Origin: a virus
Reading direction: 5' to 3' (one strand)
Virus record (IMG/VR): IMGVR_UViG_3300049846_002207
Location: 1-39,308 of that record
Length of the DNA: 39,308 bases
Shown: in pieces, positions 1-5,787 of the stretch
Numbering within the stretch: position 1 is the stretch's first letter
Layout of the letters: every line of letters starts with the position of its first letter
The notes under the pieces: generated by a model
Databases searched by the model: none
The model's input: only the letters and a program-made list of their open reading frames with translations
Told to the model about the DNA's origin: nothing
Translations under genes and position numbers: made by a program

Positions 1-131
1 GCCCACGCGTGGCTTATACTCTGAAAATAACAGAGGAAGGCAAGTATCGAAATCGCAAGCTGTGGGTTAATCGCAAGCTTGATGCGAAAACGATTTGGAA
101 GGTTAAGAGTGATTTTGAGGCTCTTGGTTGC
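1..131. repeat. Left copy of the contig-end overlap
   Basis: Bases 1-131 match 39178-39308 except at position 5 (A here, G at 39182). The change lies in the third base of a proline codon (CCA versus CCG). Because one reading frame passes unbroken through either copy, this looks like an assembly overlap on a circular or circularly permuted genome rather than a true terminal repeat. The mismatch suggests more than one strain in the sampled population. Confidence 0.9.
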
Positions 132-287
132 GGCGAAGTGAAGTCAGCTAATTTCCATTCAGCTTTAGAGTCGATCATCGGCAAGCTAGCAGTTGTCGAG
201 CTTGCGTATGCTCCGAATAAGAATAATCCTGATAAGCCATATCAGAATGTTACTTTTCAAGAGCAGACTGAATCCATTCCGTTCTAA
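1..287 (+). CDS. DUF669-family protein, 3' part
   Basis: Continuation of the gene that begins at 39048; the frame is the same on both sides of the circular junction. Residues seen here include VAYTLKITEEGKYRNRKLW and a C-terminal tail ending in TESIPF. The acidic, aromatic end recalls the C-terminal tips of phage SSB-like proteins that bind partners, but that is an analogy only. The next gene (305-817) is convergent, leaving 17 bp in which I see no clear terminator. An in-frame GTG at 9 is not the real start, because the frame continues upstream through the junction. Confidence 0.75.
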   Translation, partial: PRVAYTLKITEEGKYRNRKLWVNRKLDAKTIWKVKSDFEALGCGEVKSANFHSALESIIGKLAVVELAYAPNKNNPDKPYQNVTFQEQTESIPF

Positions 288-304
288 TTAAAAATAATTG
301 CGGC

Positions 305-817
305 CTACCAATTGTCGAATGCATCGTCTCCAGACTTGTTGTGTTTTTTCCTTGCAGTTGGTAGGTCGCGCCTTAAGAGGGGGGCGCGTGAGCATAGATC
401 AGTGGTTAACCATTCAGAGTAAAGAGCAAGCAGATGCTCAAGCGAATCTGAGCACACTGCAAAGCCACCTCGTTCAATTACATTTGTTAAAAAGTCGCAT
501 TGAGCTTCTCTCAGAGTCGATCGACGACCAGGGGACTTTACTTCGACGGCAAGAAATTGACCTTGTGGCGTTACACCAAGAATATCTGCGCAGCCTACAA
601 CGGTTTGAGAATTTAGATACGCGCCTGCACTTGCTGAATAGACAGCTTTCGATTCAACATGAAAGGCAAAGACGCCTATTTGTTTTAGGGCTTCTATCAT
701 TTGTTTTTGCAGCTGTCTTTCTGGCTTATTATTTTTCCGACCAGTCGGGCGCTTAGGGAGTTGGTTAGTGGCGTGTTTTTCGATTGCGTTTTGTATTCGT
801 TTTTTGAAATCATTCAT
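305..817 (-). CDS. VRR-NUC nuclease (PD-(D/E)XK fold)
   Basis: A 170-residue protein with the VRR-NUC signature: a charged N-terminal helix with E33, then GCADILG (D78), then AVEVKSPG (E92 and K94) and a downstream Q106. These match the D...ExK core of the PD-(D/E)XK fold. Phage VRR-NUC proteins act as structure-specific or Holliday-junction-type nucleases in replication and recombination. It lies on the opposite strand to its neighbours, convergent with the DUF669 gene and divergent from 852. The start at 817 has no obvious Shine-Dalgarno; Met40 would truncate the domain. A 459-nt ORF on the other strand (298-756) is a shadow. Confidence 0.85.
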   Translation of the reverse strand: MNDFKKRIQNAIEKHATNQLPKRPTGRKNNKPERQLQKQMIEALKQIGVFAFHVESKAVYSASAGAYLNSQTVVGCADILGVTPQGQFLAVEVKSPGRRSTLREAQCDFLTNVIERGGFAVCSDSLEHLLALYSEWLTTDLCSRAPLLRRDLPTARKKHNKSGDDAFDNW

Positions 818-851
818 GCATAGATGATAATTTTTTCACGAGGAGGGGCAA

Positions 852-1061
852 GTGAATAATTTTATGATGTTCGCGTTAACACCGAAGCAAATTCAAATTG
901 CGCACGTGGTGTCTGTAATAAATTCGAGGGGATATAAATTACACCAGTTTGAGAAATTATCTGCAGACTGTTGGCTCGTATGCTATTGGGGGAGTGAGCT
1001 AATACAGATCGCTAAGCAAGATGATTTCGAGATCCAAACGCTTTCAACGCTGGAGAATTAA
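852..1061 (+). CDS. Small hypothetical protein
   Basis: A 69-residue protein starting at GTG 852 with a very strong AGGAGG ribosome binding site at about 841-846. It has mixed composition, two Trp residues (CWLVCYWG) and no signal peptide. I do not recognise a family. Its stop at 1059-1061 lies one base before the start of the papain-fold peptidase, so the two are probably translated together. The strong site after a 34-bp divergent gap marks this as a likely start of a (+) transcription or translation unit. Confidence 0.7.
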   Translation: MNNFMMFALTPKQIQIAHVVSVINSRGYKLHQFEKLSADCWLVCYWGSELIQIAKQDDFEIQTLSTLEN

Positions 1062-1062
1062 C

Positions 1063-1656
1063 ATGCTGATTAAACTTCGCAGAATCATTTTACAATTATC
1101 TATTCCAATTCAAAAGCTGATTCAAAAGATACACCCACGCGAGTGCGACGTTCCTTATTCTTACGTTCGTCAGGTTGTAGCGTCGCTTCGTAATGGGGAC
1201 ATTCTTGTATCAAACGAGTCTTGGCATCTAAGCAACCTCACGATTCCGGGTCGGTTTAACCATGCTGCTGTTTTCTTCGGTGGCTATGTTTACGAAGCCG
1301 TAGCTCAAGGTGTGGTCAGGGTTGATCCTGTGGATTGGTTCATGCGAAAGAATGAGTTTGCAGTCTGTCGTCCGGTTTGGGAGGGGCGTATTTGGCACAA
1401 GAAAATGCACCAGTTTTTATTGAAAGCCGTTGGCAAACCCTACGACTTAATGTTCGGTGACACTAAAACAGACCAGTCATTCTATTGCAGTGAGCTCAGT
1501 TGGCTTGCTTGGGAGGCAATGTTGCCACACGTGAAATGGACATTGGACTTCACTCGTCGCGAAGTGATGGGGCAAAAGACAATCTTAGCGCAGGATTTTT
1601 ATGATGCTGCGAAAAAAGGAAAAACAATAATTGTTGCAGAATACCTGCAACGCTAA
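1063..1656 (+). CDS. YiiX-like permuted NlpC/P60 (papain-fold) cysteine peptidase
   Basis: The protein has 197 residues. I chose ATG 1063 over 1021 because GGAG sits just ahead of it and the gene then abuts its neighbour. The pattern GDILVS, then GRFNHAAVFFGG (His67), then Glu78, then FYCSELSWLAW (Cys142) matches the permuted papain fold of YiiX/LRAT-like proteins, in which His precedes Cys. Family members cleave or transfer amide or ester bonds; some act on peptidoglycan or lipids. The N-terminal 25 residues are basic and amphipathic and may touch membranes. It is not near the lysis-type genes, so a role in host takeover, exclusion or lysis is open. Confidence 0.75.
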   Translation: MLIKLRRIILQLSIPIQKLIQKIHPRECDVPYSYVRQVVASLRNGDILVSNESWHLSNLTIPGRFNHAAVFFGGYVYEAVAQGVVRVDPVDWFMRKNEFAVCRPVWEGRIWHKKMHQFLLKAVGKPYDLMFGDTKTDQSFYCSELSWLAWEAMLPHVKWTLDFTRREVMGQKTILAQDFYDAAKKGKTIIVAEYLQR

Positions 1657-1668
1657 TGGAGGGGAACA

Positions 1669-1905
1669 ATGGCAAAACGTAAAGCAACCGGAGCACATAA
1701 ACTAGCAGTAGCAGTCACAAAAAGAGAAGGACTTAAGAAGTCCCTAACTGTGGCTCAAGTGAAAGAAGTAATTAATTGCATCTTTGATGAGTTATGGATT
1801 TCTGATCTTGATTCAAATCTGATTAACCAACTGATGGGCGAAGCTAAGGCAAGACAAGCAAAGCTATTCAAGAAAAAGTTAGCTGAAGTCGGGAAAGAAA
1901 AATGA
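1669..1905 (+). CDS. Small basic protein, HU-like appearance at low confidence
   Basis: A 78-residue lysine-rich protein with GGAGGGG before ATG 1669. The segment KREGLKKSLTVAQVKEVIN and the following helix vaguely recall the N-terminal helices of HU/IHF proteins, but the DNA-binding arms are absent, so I do not assign the family. It ends in a charged helix. Its TGA stop overlaps the start of the 28-residue membrane protein in an ATGA junction. It is the first gene of a micro-gene cluster running to 2791. Confidence 0.65.
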   Translation: MAKRKATGAHKLAVAVTKREGLKKSLTVAQVKEVINCIFDELWISDLDSNLINQLMGEAKARQAKLFKKKLAEVGKEK

Positions 1906-1988
1906 CATTCATCTTCGGCTTCATTTTAGGCATAGCAGTAACATGCGCGGTAATTTATTGGGCTTTCGATATTCAGATTGAGGAGTAA
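1902..1988 (+). CDS. 28-residue single-span membrane micro-protein
   Basis: ATG 1902 overlaps the preceding stop (ATGA). The product is 28 residues: about 20 hydrophobic residues starting MTFIFGFILGIAVTCAVIYW, then an acidic end (DIQIEE). That is one transmembrane helix, probably with the C-terminus exposed. There is no independent strong ribosome binding site, so it is likely made by translational coupling. No family is recognised. It could be a membrane regulator or a lysis or exclusion peptide; this is inference from shape only. Confidence 0.6.
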   Translation: MTFIFGFILGIAVTCAVIYWAFDIQIEE

Positions 1989-1991
1989 GGG

Positions 1992-2327
1992 ATGAAAGGC
2001 AAAGAGATAAAGTTAACGAAAAAAGAAAATGAGGCTATCGAGAAAGTAATTGTTTGTGCTGAGGCTTGTCAGCAGCTTGTTGAAAAAACTGTAAAGCATT
2101 TTGAAACCAACAAAACGGTTGAACATGAGTGGTGGATGGCCTGCGAAAAAAAGTACAAAATTGATTCTCGTGAGTATAATTGGTTTTACGACAGAAGAAA
2201 AAAGGCGATTATCTGCACGGGAACTGCGTCAAATGCGAGGCTTCAAAAGTTTGACGAGGATGCCTTGCTTCGTAGGGCCATCAGAGAGTCAATTAGAGAA
2301 TGTTTTGATTTGGAAATAAAGAAGTGA
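1992..2327 (+). CDS. Hypothetical protein with duplicated gene start
   Basis: An 111-residue soluble, charged and mostly helical protein; GGAG in GAGGAGTAAGGG precedes ATG 1992. It contains two Cys in VCAEACQQ and an aromatic patch EHEWWM. The first 35 bases of this gene recur at 2458 with one change (34/35 identical), so the cluster seems to have grown by duplication or recombination at a gene start. Its TGA overlaps the GTG start of the next membrane protein. No family is recognised. Confidence 0.7.
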   Translation: MKGKEIKLTKKENEAIEKVIVCAEACQQLVEKTVKHFETNKTVEHEWWMACEKKYKIDSREYNWFYDRRKKAIICTGTASNARLQKFDEDALLRRAIRESIRECFDLEIKK

Positions 2328-2461
2328 AACCATTCTGCGCACCAGACCTGCCATTCTTTGAGACTGTGCTCTGGCAAGCTAAGCAAATCGGAGCATCGCT
2401 TTTGCTTTTCGCTGTTATTTTCATCATTGGCTATTTAATATTTTTGAGGGTGAATAAATGA
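2324..2461 (+). CDS. 45-residue single-span membrane protein
   Basis: It starts at GTG 2324 in a GTGA overlap with the upstream stop. It encodes 45 residues: an N-terminal stretch with Cys and Pro (KPFCAPDLPFF) and then one strongly hydrophobic helix (ASLLLFAVIFIIGYLIFL) followed by RVNK, which suggests N-out, C-in. Its own stop overlaps the ATG at 2458. It is the second of three such tiny membrane genes in the cluster. No family is recognised. Confidence 0.6.
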   Translation: MKPFCAPDLPFFETVLWQAKQIGASLLLFAVIFIIGYLIFLRVNK

Positions 2462-2508
2462 AAGGCAAAGAAATAAAGTTAACGAAAAAAGAGAGAGGTA
2501 CTAAATAG
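2458..2508 (+). pseudogene. 16-codon truncated copy of the 1992 gene start, possible leader peptide
   Basis: ATG 2458 overlaps the upstream stop (ATGA). The product would be MKGKEIKLTKKERGTK. Its first 35 bases match the start of the 1992 gene with a single change, then the frame ends at TAG 2506. That TAG overlaps the ATA at 2505 that opens the next frame. Either it is a remnant left by recombination, or it is a leader peptide whose termination feeds ribosomes to the next gene. Confidence 0.55.
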
Positions 2509-2675
2509 AATATTCCGCTTATGAAAAGCTCAAGCTTGAGCGAGACGCGGCTGTGGAGGCGTTGAAATATATTAATTGCAGCGATGAAGATATTATGGGC
2601 AAGTGGGTTACTGGTTTTCACCTTAGAGACAAAGCCCGCGCTGTTTTGGCGATGATTGAACGGGGGGAGAAGTGA
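2505..2675 (+). CDS. Small coiled-coil protein, probable AUA start
   Basis: The open frame directly follows the leader and encodes 56 residues if read from ATA 2505. It contains YEKLKLERDAAVEALKYI and ends ARAVLAMIERGEK, a style common in small helical phage proteins, so coding is convincing. No ATG, GTG or TTG lies near the frame's beginning; the first is a GTG about 15 codons in. GAGAGAGG sits six bases before ATA, which supports initiation there or a mutated ATG. The stop overlaps the GTG of the next membrane gene. Confidence 0.6.
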   Translation: MEYSAYEKLKLERDAAVEALKYINCSDEDIMGKWVTGFHLRDKARAVLAMIERGEK

Positions 2676-2791
2676 GGAGTGAATTGGTATTTCACATTTT
2701 GTTTAGCTTGTTGCTTTTTAGTATTGCGGCTGTACCGCTATTATTATGGTATGAGCAGGTGTTGCCGTTAATATTGAAATGCTTGAAGTGA
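2672..2791 (+). CDS. 39-residue single-span membrane protein
   Basis: It starts at GTG 2672 in a GTGA overlap with the previous stop, with GGGGGGAG a few bases upstream. The product has one hydrophobic helix (FHILFSLLLFSIAAVPLLLW) and a basic C-terminus ending KCLK. It is the third tiny membrane gene in the cluster, again coupled to a soluble small protein in front of it. No family is recognised. It is also the last gene before the structured-RNA candidate. Confidence 0.6.
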   Translation: MRSELVFHILFSLLLFSIAAVPLLLWYEQVLPLILKCLK

Positions 2792-2803
2792 TTTATGGGT
2801 AAT

Positions 2804-2918
2804 TACTTGAATGAGCTGAGGCGGATATGCGCGATAGGCCGCCGCTTCCTTAGCCTGAGCAACTAAGGGCAGCTCATTGAGGCAATCTCGATATGTCCCG
2901 ATTGCAAGGGGCCTCAAA
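2804..2918 (+). ncRNA. Candidate multi-stem structured RNA
   Basis: Four helices can be drawn by eye. P1 pairs AATGAGCTG (2810-2818) with CAGCTCATT (2870-2878). Inside it, P2 pairs GGCGG (2820-2824) with CCGCC (2839-2843), and P3 pairs CCTTAG (2848-2853) with CTAAGG (2863-2868), giving a three-way junction. A following hairpin pairs GCAATC (2882-2887) with GATTGC (2900-2905), or TTGAGGC (2877-2883) with GCCTCAA (2911-2917); the latter competes slightly with P1. No convincing ORF fills the gap. It ends about 20 bases before the AGGAGG of the 2939 gene, so it may be a leader element. It is not a tRNA. Confidence 0.5.
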
Positions 2919-2938
2919 ATTTAAAACAGGAGGGCATT

Positions 2939-3079
2939 ATGCCATTAAAAAAAGGTACATCAAAAAAAGCATTTCAGTATAACGTGAAAAAAGAAATCGA
3001 GTCAGGAAAATCTCCAAAGCAGGCCGTCGCGATTGCTTATGCTCAGAAGAAAAAAGCAGGCAAGAAAAAAGGCAAGTAA
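2939..3079 (+). CDS. Small Lys-rich conserved phage-type protein
   Basis: A 46-residue protein after a textbook AGGAGGGCATT site. It begins MPLKKGTSKKAFQYNVKKEI, continues with SPKQAVAIAYAQ and ends in a Lys/Gly tail. Short proteins with an MPLKKG start and a KQAVAIA motif are frequent in phage genomes; their function is not known to me. The strong positive charge suggests nucleic-acid binding. It is followed immediately by the exonuclease gene, so the two are probably made together. Confidence 0.75.
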   Translation: MPLKKGTSKKAFQYNVKKEIESGKSPKQAVAIAYAQKKKAGKKKGK

Positions 3080-3706
3080 TTGAGGATTAATCTTGCTCAA
3101 GGCAGTGCAGAATGGATCTCGTGGCGCTCACAAGGCATCGGAGGAAGCGATATTGGCTCAGTCGTCGGGATTAATCCATATAAGGATATGCTGACACTTT
3201 GGCGAGAGAAAACTGGCCTCGATAAGCCTGCAGATCTGTCAGAAAACACCCGCGTAGCAAGAGGGCACTTGCTTGAAAACGAAGCGAGGTTGATCGCTCA
3301 AGTTGAGCTTGATTTTATTTTCACGCCGGAAACATATCAGCACGATGAACATCCGCAGCTTAGGTCCTCACTTGATGGCATATCCGAAGACGAGAAAACC
3401 ATAATCGAGATAAAATGTCCCTCGAAAGCCACCCATAACGAAGCAAAAGACGGGGAAATCAAGCCTTATTATCTAGCTCAGTGCCATTACAATATGTTCG
3501 TGAGCGGTGCTGATGTTTGTTTTTATGTGTCCTATAATCCGAAGGATACAGATAAAGACACTTTTGTTTATAAGCGAATCGAGAGAAATCCCGGTTATAT
3601 GGAGTATTTGAAGACCTATGCTCTGATTTTCTGGGAGTATGTCGAAAAAAAAGTCGAGCCGGATTTTGTTGTTGATGCATTTGATTGGGGGTTGAGTGAC
3701 AATTAA
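3080..3706 (+). CDS. YqaJ-type viral recombinase exonuclease
   Basis: The protein has 208 residues and starts at TTG 3080, one base after the upstream stop. Order of motifs: EWISWRSQGIGGSDIGSVVG at 11-30, RGHLLENE with E66/E68, SSLDG with D99, IEIKCPS with E110 and K112, and AQCHYNM with Q134. This is the lambda-exonuclease/YqaJ core, a 5'-3' double-strand exonuclease that makes single-stranded tails for annealing or strand exchange. With the Sak4-like ATPase, the DUF669 protein and the VRR-NUC nuclease it forms a full recombination set. Length is normal for the family. Confidence 0.92.
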   Translation: MRINLAQGSAEWISWRSQGIGGSDIGSVVGINPYKDMLTLWREKTGLDKPADLSENTRVARGHLLENEARLIAQVELDFIFTPETYQHDEHPQLRSSLDGISEDEKTIIEIKCPSKATHNEAKDGEIKPYYLAQCHYNMFVSGADVCFYVSYNPKDTDKDTFVYKRIERNPGYMEYLKTYALIFWEYVEKKVEPDFVVDAFDWGLSDN

Positions 3707-3709
3707 GCA

Positions 3710-3991
3710 ATGCTTAATTTTTCTAGGAAAGTTAGCCATTTCAGCCACGTATTTTTGGATAAGGATCTATCCTCTGACATATGGGTTACGGGCGACATTG
3801 AGGAGTCAAACGGCTCGATTAATATCGAAATTGATTCAGTTTTCGCTAGAATTTCAAAGGATAGTCCGTGGCTAAATTTAACCTCGACAATAATAGAGAA
3901 CGAGAATTATTGTGATAAGCTGTATGATAAAATCACAGAATGGTATTCAAACGAGTGCTTAGGGATAGTGGATGATAAAACAAGATGTTAA
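3710..3991 (+). CDS. Hypothetical acidic protein
   Basis: A 93-residue acidic protein; ATG 3710 is three bases after the exonuclease stop, with only a weak GGGGG far upstream, so coupling is likely. Strand-rich segments (DIWVTGDIEESNGSINIEID) suggest a small beta fold. No membrane segment or known motif is seen. The 3' end overlaps the LuxR-type gene by 20 bases. Unrecognised. Confidence 0.65.
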   Translation: MLNFSRKVSHFSHVFLDKDLSSDIWVTGDIEESNGSINIEIDSVFARISKDSPWLNLTSTIIENENYCDKLYDKITEWYSNECLGIVDDKTRC

Positions 3992-4442
3992 AAATTTCAT
4001 CAAGCAAGCTAGAAAAAACTCAATCAATGATACTGAGTTTACAAAAATTCTGGTCGAAAAATCAAAAAAGCTGACCGAAAAAGTTAAGTTACTAAACGCC
4101 ATGATTCGGGAGCTTAACGCTAGTATTCCGACATGGTCTCCAAAGAGATTGCGCGATGGGCATCTTGGAAATTGCGATCATGGCGGGGCAGTTAGAAGTT
4201 TGATGGAGGTTAAATACTTCAAGGAGACTTTCTCAGTGCGTGAGCTTGAAGTGATAATTTTCCTTATGCGAGGAATGTCGAATAGGGAAATCTCTGAGAG
4301 TTTATTCGTCGGAGAAAAGGCGATTAAGTATCACATGACAAATATTTTAATGAAATTAAGATGCAAGAGCAGAGTCGAGGCGATTTTCAAGATCGCAAAA
4401 CTGCTAGATGAGGACGAGAGAAATGGTGACGCTAGGGAATGA
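3972..4442 (+). CDS. LuxR/GerE-type transcription regulator
   Basis: A 156-residue protein. Residues 86-145 are a clear GerE helix-turn-helix: FSVRELEVIIFLMRGMSNRE, then EISESLFVGEKAIKYHMTN and a final helix with SRVEAIFKI. The N-terminal 50 residues form a Lys-rich coiled coil, and there is no receiver or acyl-homoserine-lactone domain. Such stand-alone LuxR heads bind DNA as dimers. It could regulate the phage's own divergent promoters or host genes; the target is unknown. The gene overlaps both neighbours, so it belongs to the exonuclease transcription unit. Confidence 0.85.
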   Translation: MIKQDVKNFIKQARKNSINDTEFTKILVEKSKKLTEKVKLLNAMIRELNASIPTWSPKRLRDGHLGNCDHGGAVRSLMEVKYFKETFSVRELEVIIFLMRGMSNREISESLFVGEKAIKYHMTNILMKLRCKSRVEAIFKIAKLLDEDERNGDARE

Positions 4443-4677
4443 AGACCGGGGTTATTTATATACTTATTATTTTGATGGAAGCTTGCATGAGATTTTAATC
4501 TACGACGATTTTACATGTGAATGGTACGACGTGAAAGAGTTTTTAGCTTCAAATTATCCAAAGCAATATGAAAAGCACAAAATGAAATCCGATGTCTTAT
4601 ATGCTGCTCATTTATTAGCAGAGCCAGATTGCATGGACTTAGCTAAGGCAGATGCCGAAAGAAAGCTTGAAGGATGA
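4423..4677 (+). CDS. Hypothetical small protein
   Basis: An 84-residue protein. I prefer ATG 4423 because AGGA and GAGAG precede it; an in-frame ATG at 4408 would add five residues. It is rich in Tyr and Asp at the start (YLYTYYFDGSLHEILIYDD) and ends with an acidic helix. Its 5' end lies inside the LuxR gene and its TGA overlaps the next ATG (ATGA). No family is recognised. Confidence 0.65.
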   Translation: MVTLGNEDRGYLYTYYFDGSLHEILIYDDFTCEWYDVKEFLASNYPKQYEKHKMKSDVLYAAHLLAEPDCMDLAKADAERKLEG

Positions 4678-5372
4678 TTTATTTCGACGATTTCGGATTT
4701 CCGTGCGATCAGACCGGCGATGTTGGGGACTCTGCAGTCAGAGCGGGCTTGCTTAAGCTCTGCGCTAGTGGTGAAAAATGGCAGTATTCTTTACTTGATT
4801 ATGAGATCAGAGACGGAAAACTCTGCAGACATCCGCACATGCTACCATGGTGCAATTATCGAAACATGAGCCGCGACAATACGATGCCGATCATAGCTGG
4901 ATTTAATAAGCTTAAATTACACGACGCGCCAAAACGTGTTTTCTTCACACTATTGAAGCGTGGTTTTATCGGCACGAATATCGAGCGAGATTGGCCCGGC
5001 ACACGCAAGAAACCGTGGCCCCATATCATGCGCGGGGGCGACCCGAAAGATAATGGTAAATGGCGTTTATTCGATTTTCCAGACCTATTTTGGAGTCCTG
5101 GTGTGATCGGCGCTTTGATACTAGCGGGCCGGGTTAAAGCATTCTATCCGATTCTGCCTATTTGTTACGCATGGCATCTATTGAGCATTATCTGGACCCG
5201 ATTTAGCAAAAAAGAGATCAATCAAATGATCGCCGAGTGCTCAATTTATGGCACGCTTAAAGCTCTGCGCTTGGTTAATCCGGGCTGGGAGTCCGTCTCT
5301 GCCAAATACTGGCAGAGCCGAAATGAGCACAAGATGCATGAGCTTTTGAAGCAATTGATCGAATCAGCTTAG
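4674..5372 (+). CDS. Conserved-looking hypothetical protein with one hydrophobic segment
   Basis: A 232-residue protein. The N-terminal region (DDFGFPCDQTGDVGDSAVRA, then RHPHMLPWCNYRNMSRDN) has the look of a widespread phage protein of unknown function, with conserved Gly-Asp-Ser, His-Pro and Ser-Arg-Asp clusters. A hydrophobic stretch near residues 150-175 (IGALILAGRVKAFYPI...) may be a membrane helix or a buried core. It is the last gene of the (+) arm and ends 9 bases into the convergent 5364-5555 gene. Function not assigned. Confidence 0.7.
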   Translation: MIYFDDFGFPCDQTGDVGDSAVRAGLLKLCASGEKWQYSLLDYEIRDGKLCRHPHMLPWCNYRNMSRDNTMPIIAGFNKLKLHDAPKRVFFTLLKRGFIGTNIERDWPGTRKKPWPHIMRGGDPKDNGKWRLFDFPDLFWSPGVIGALILAGRVKAFYPILPICYAWHLLSIIWTRFSKKEINQMIAECSIYGTLKALRLVNPGWESVSAKYWQSRNEHKMHELLKQLIESA

Positions 5373-5555
5373 TTTCCCGTCAGTCCATTTTTTCCCATAA
5401 GCCATACGAATAGATGCTTCAATATACTCGCGCATAGTTACGTTAAGTTTTTTTGCCTCTAGTTTTGCCGTCTCTAAGTGAGCCTTGCAAATTCTGACAG
5501 ATCCTAGCTCTGGATTTTTGATTAAAAAGTCCTCGATTTTTTCTCGTTTTTTCAT
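5364..5555 (-). CDS. Probable ribbon-helix-helix DNA-binding protein
   Basis: A 63-residue protein with GGAGG nine bases before its ATG. The core SVRICKAHLETAKLEAKKLN followed by VTMREYIEASIRMAYG fits a ribbon-helix-helix: one strand (SVRIC) and two helices. Such proteins bind short palindromes as dimers and often repress their own operon. It is the last gene of the small (-) cluster whose control region holds a perfect palindrome. Its 5' half is overlapped for 113 bases by the C-terminal part of the upstream gene. Confidence 0.65.
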   Translation of the reverse strand: MKKREKIEDFLIKNPELGSVRICKAHLETAKLEAKKLNVTMREYIEASIRMAYGKKWTDGKLS

Positions 5556-5787
5556 TTTGTTTTTCCTCCATTAAAAATTCATTTATTAAATCAATCGAAA
5601 AATCTAACCCTTCACACCTGCCATCATTTATAAAAAGTTGGCGCCACCCTTCGTCACCGAGAGAATCATCAGTATTTGAATGCCCGCATCTGTGAGAGTT
5701 TTCCCTATTCCATTGCTCGGCCTTATTGCGCATTTTTGCCAGCTTTTTTGTTATGCCTACAAGCTTTCCAATTTCTCGCTTTGTCAT
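5443..5787 (-). CDS. Hypothetical protein with read-through tail over the next gene
   Basis: A 114-residue protein whose start overlaps the upstream stop (ATGA at 5784-5787). The N-terminal part, to about residue 77 (MTKREIGKLVGITKKLAKMR to INEFLMEE), looks like an ordinary small phage protein. The last 37 residues are Lys/Arg/Gln-rich and share DNA with the ribbon-helix-helix gene in another frame, so they are probably a by-product of a lost stop codon. Unrecognised. Confidence 0.6.
   Translation of the reverse strand: MTKREIGKLVGITKKLAKMRNKAEQWNRENSHRCGHSNTDDSLGDEGWRQLFINDGRCEGLDFSIDLINEFLMEEKQNEKTRKNRGLFNQKSRARICQNLQGSLRDGKTRGKKT

Noticed and set aside
1-131. True direct terminal repeats of a linear phage genome
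   Set aside because: A gene reads through the junction and the length suits an assembly overlap; there is no evidence for physical ends.
298-756. 152-codon (+) ORF with an apparent C-terminal membrane helix
   Set aside because: Antisense to the VRR-NUC gene, which has all its catalytic motifs; no ribosome site.
2795-2866. 23-codon ORF (MGNYLNELRR...) inside the RNA candidate
   Set aside because: No ribosome site, and it runs through the stems of the structured region.
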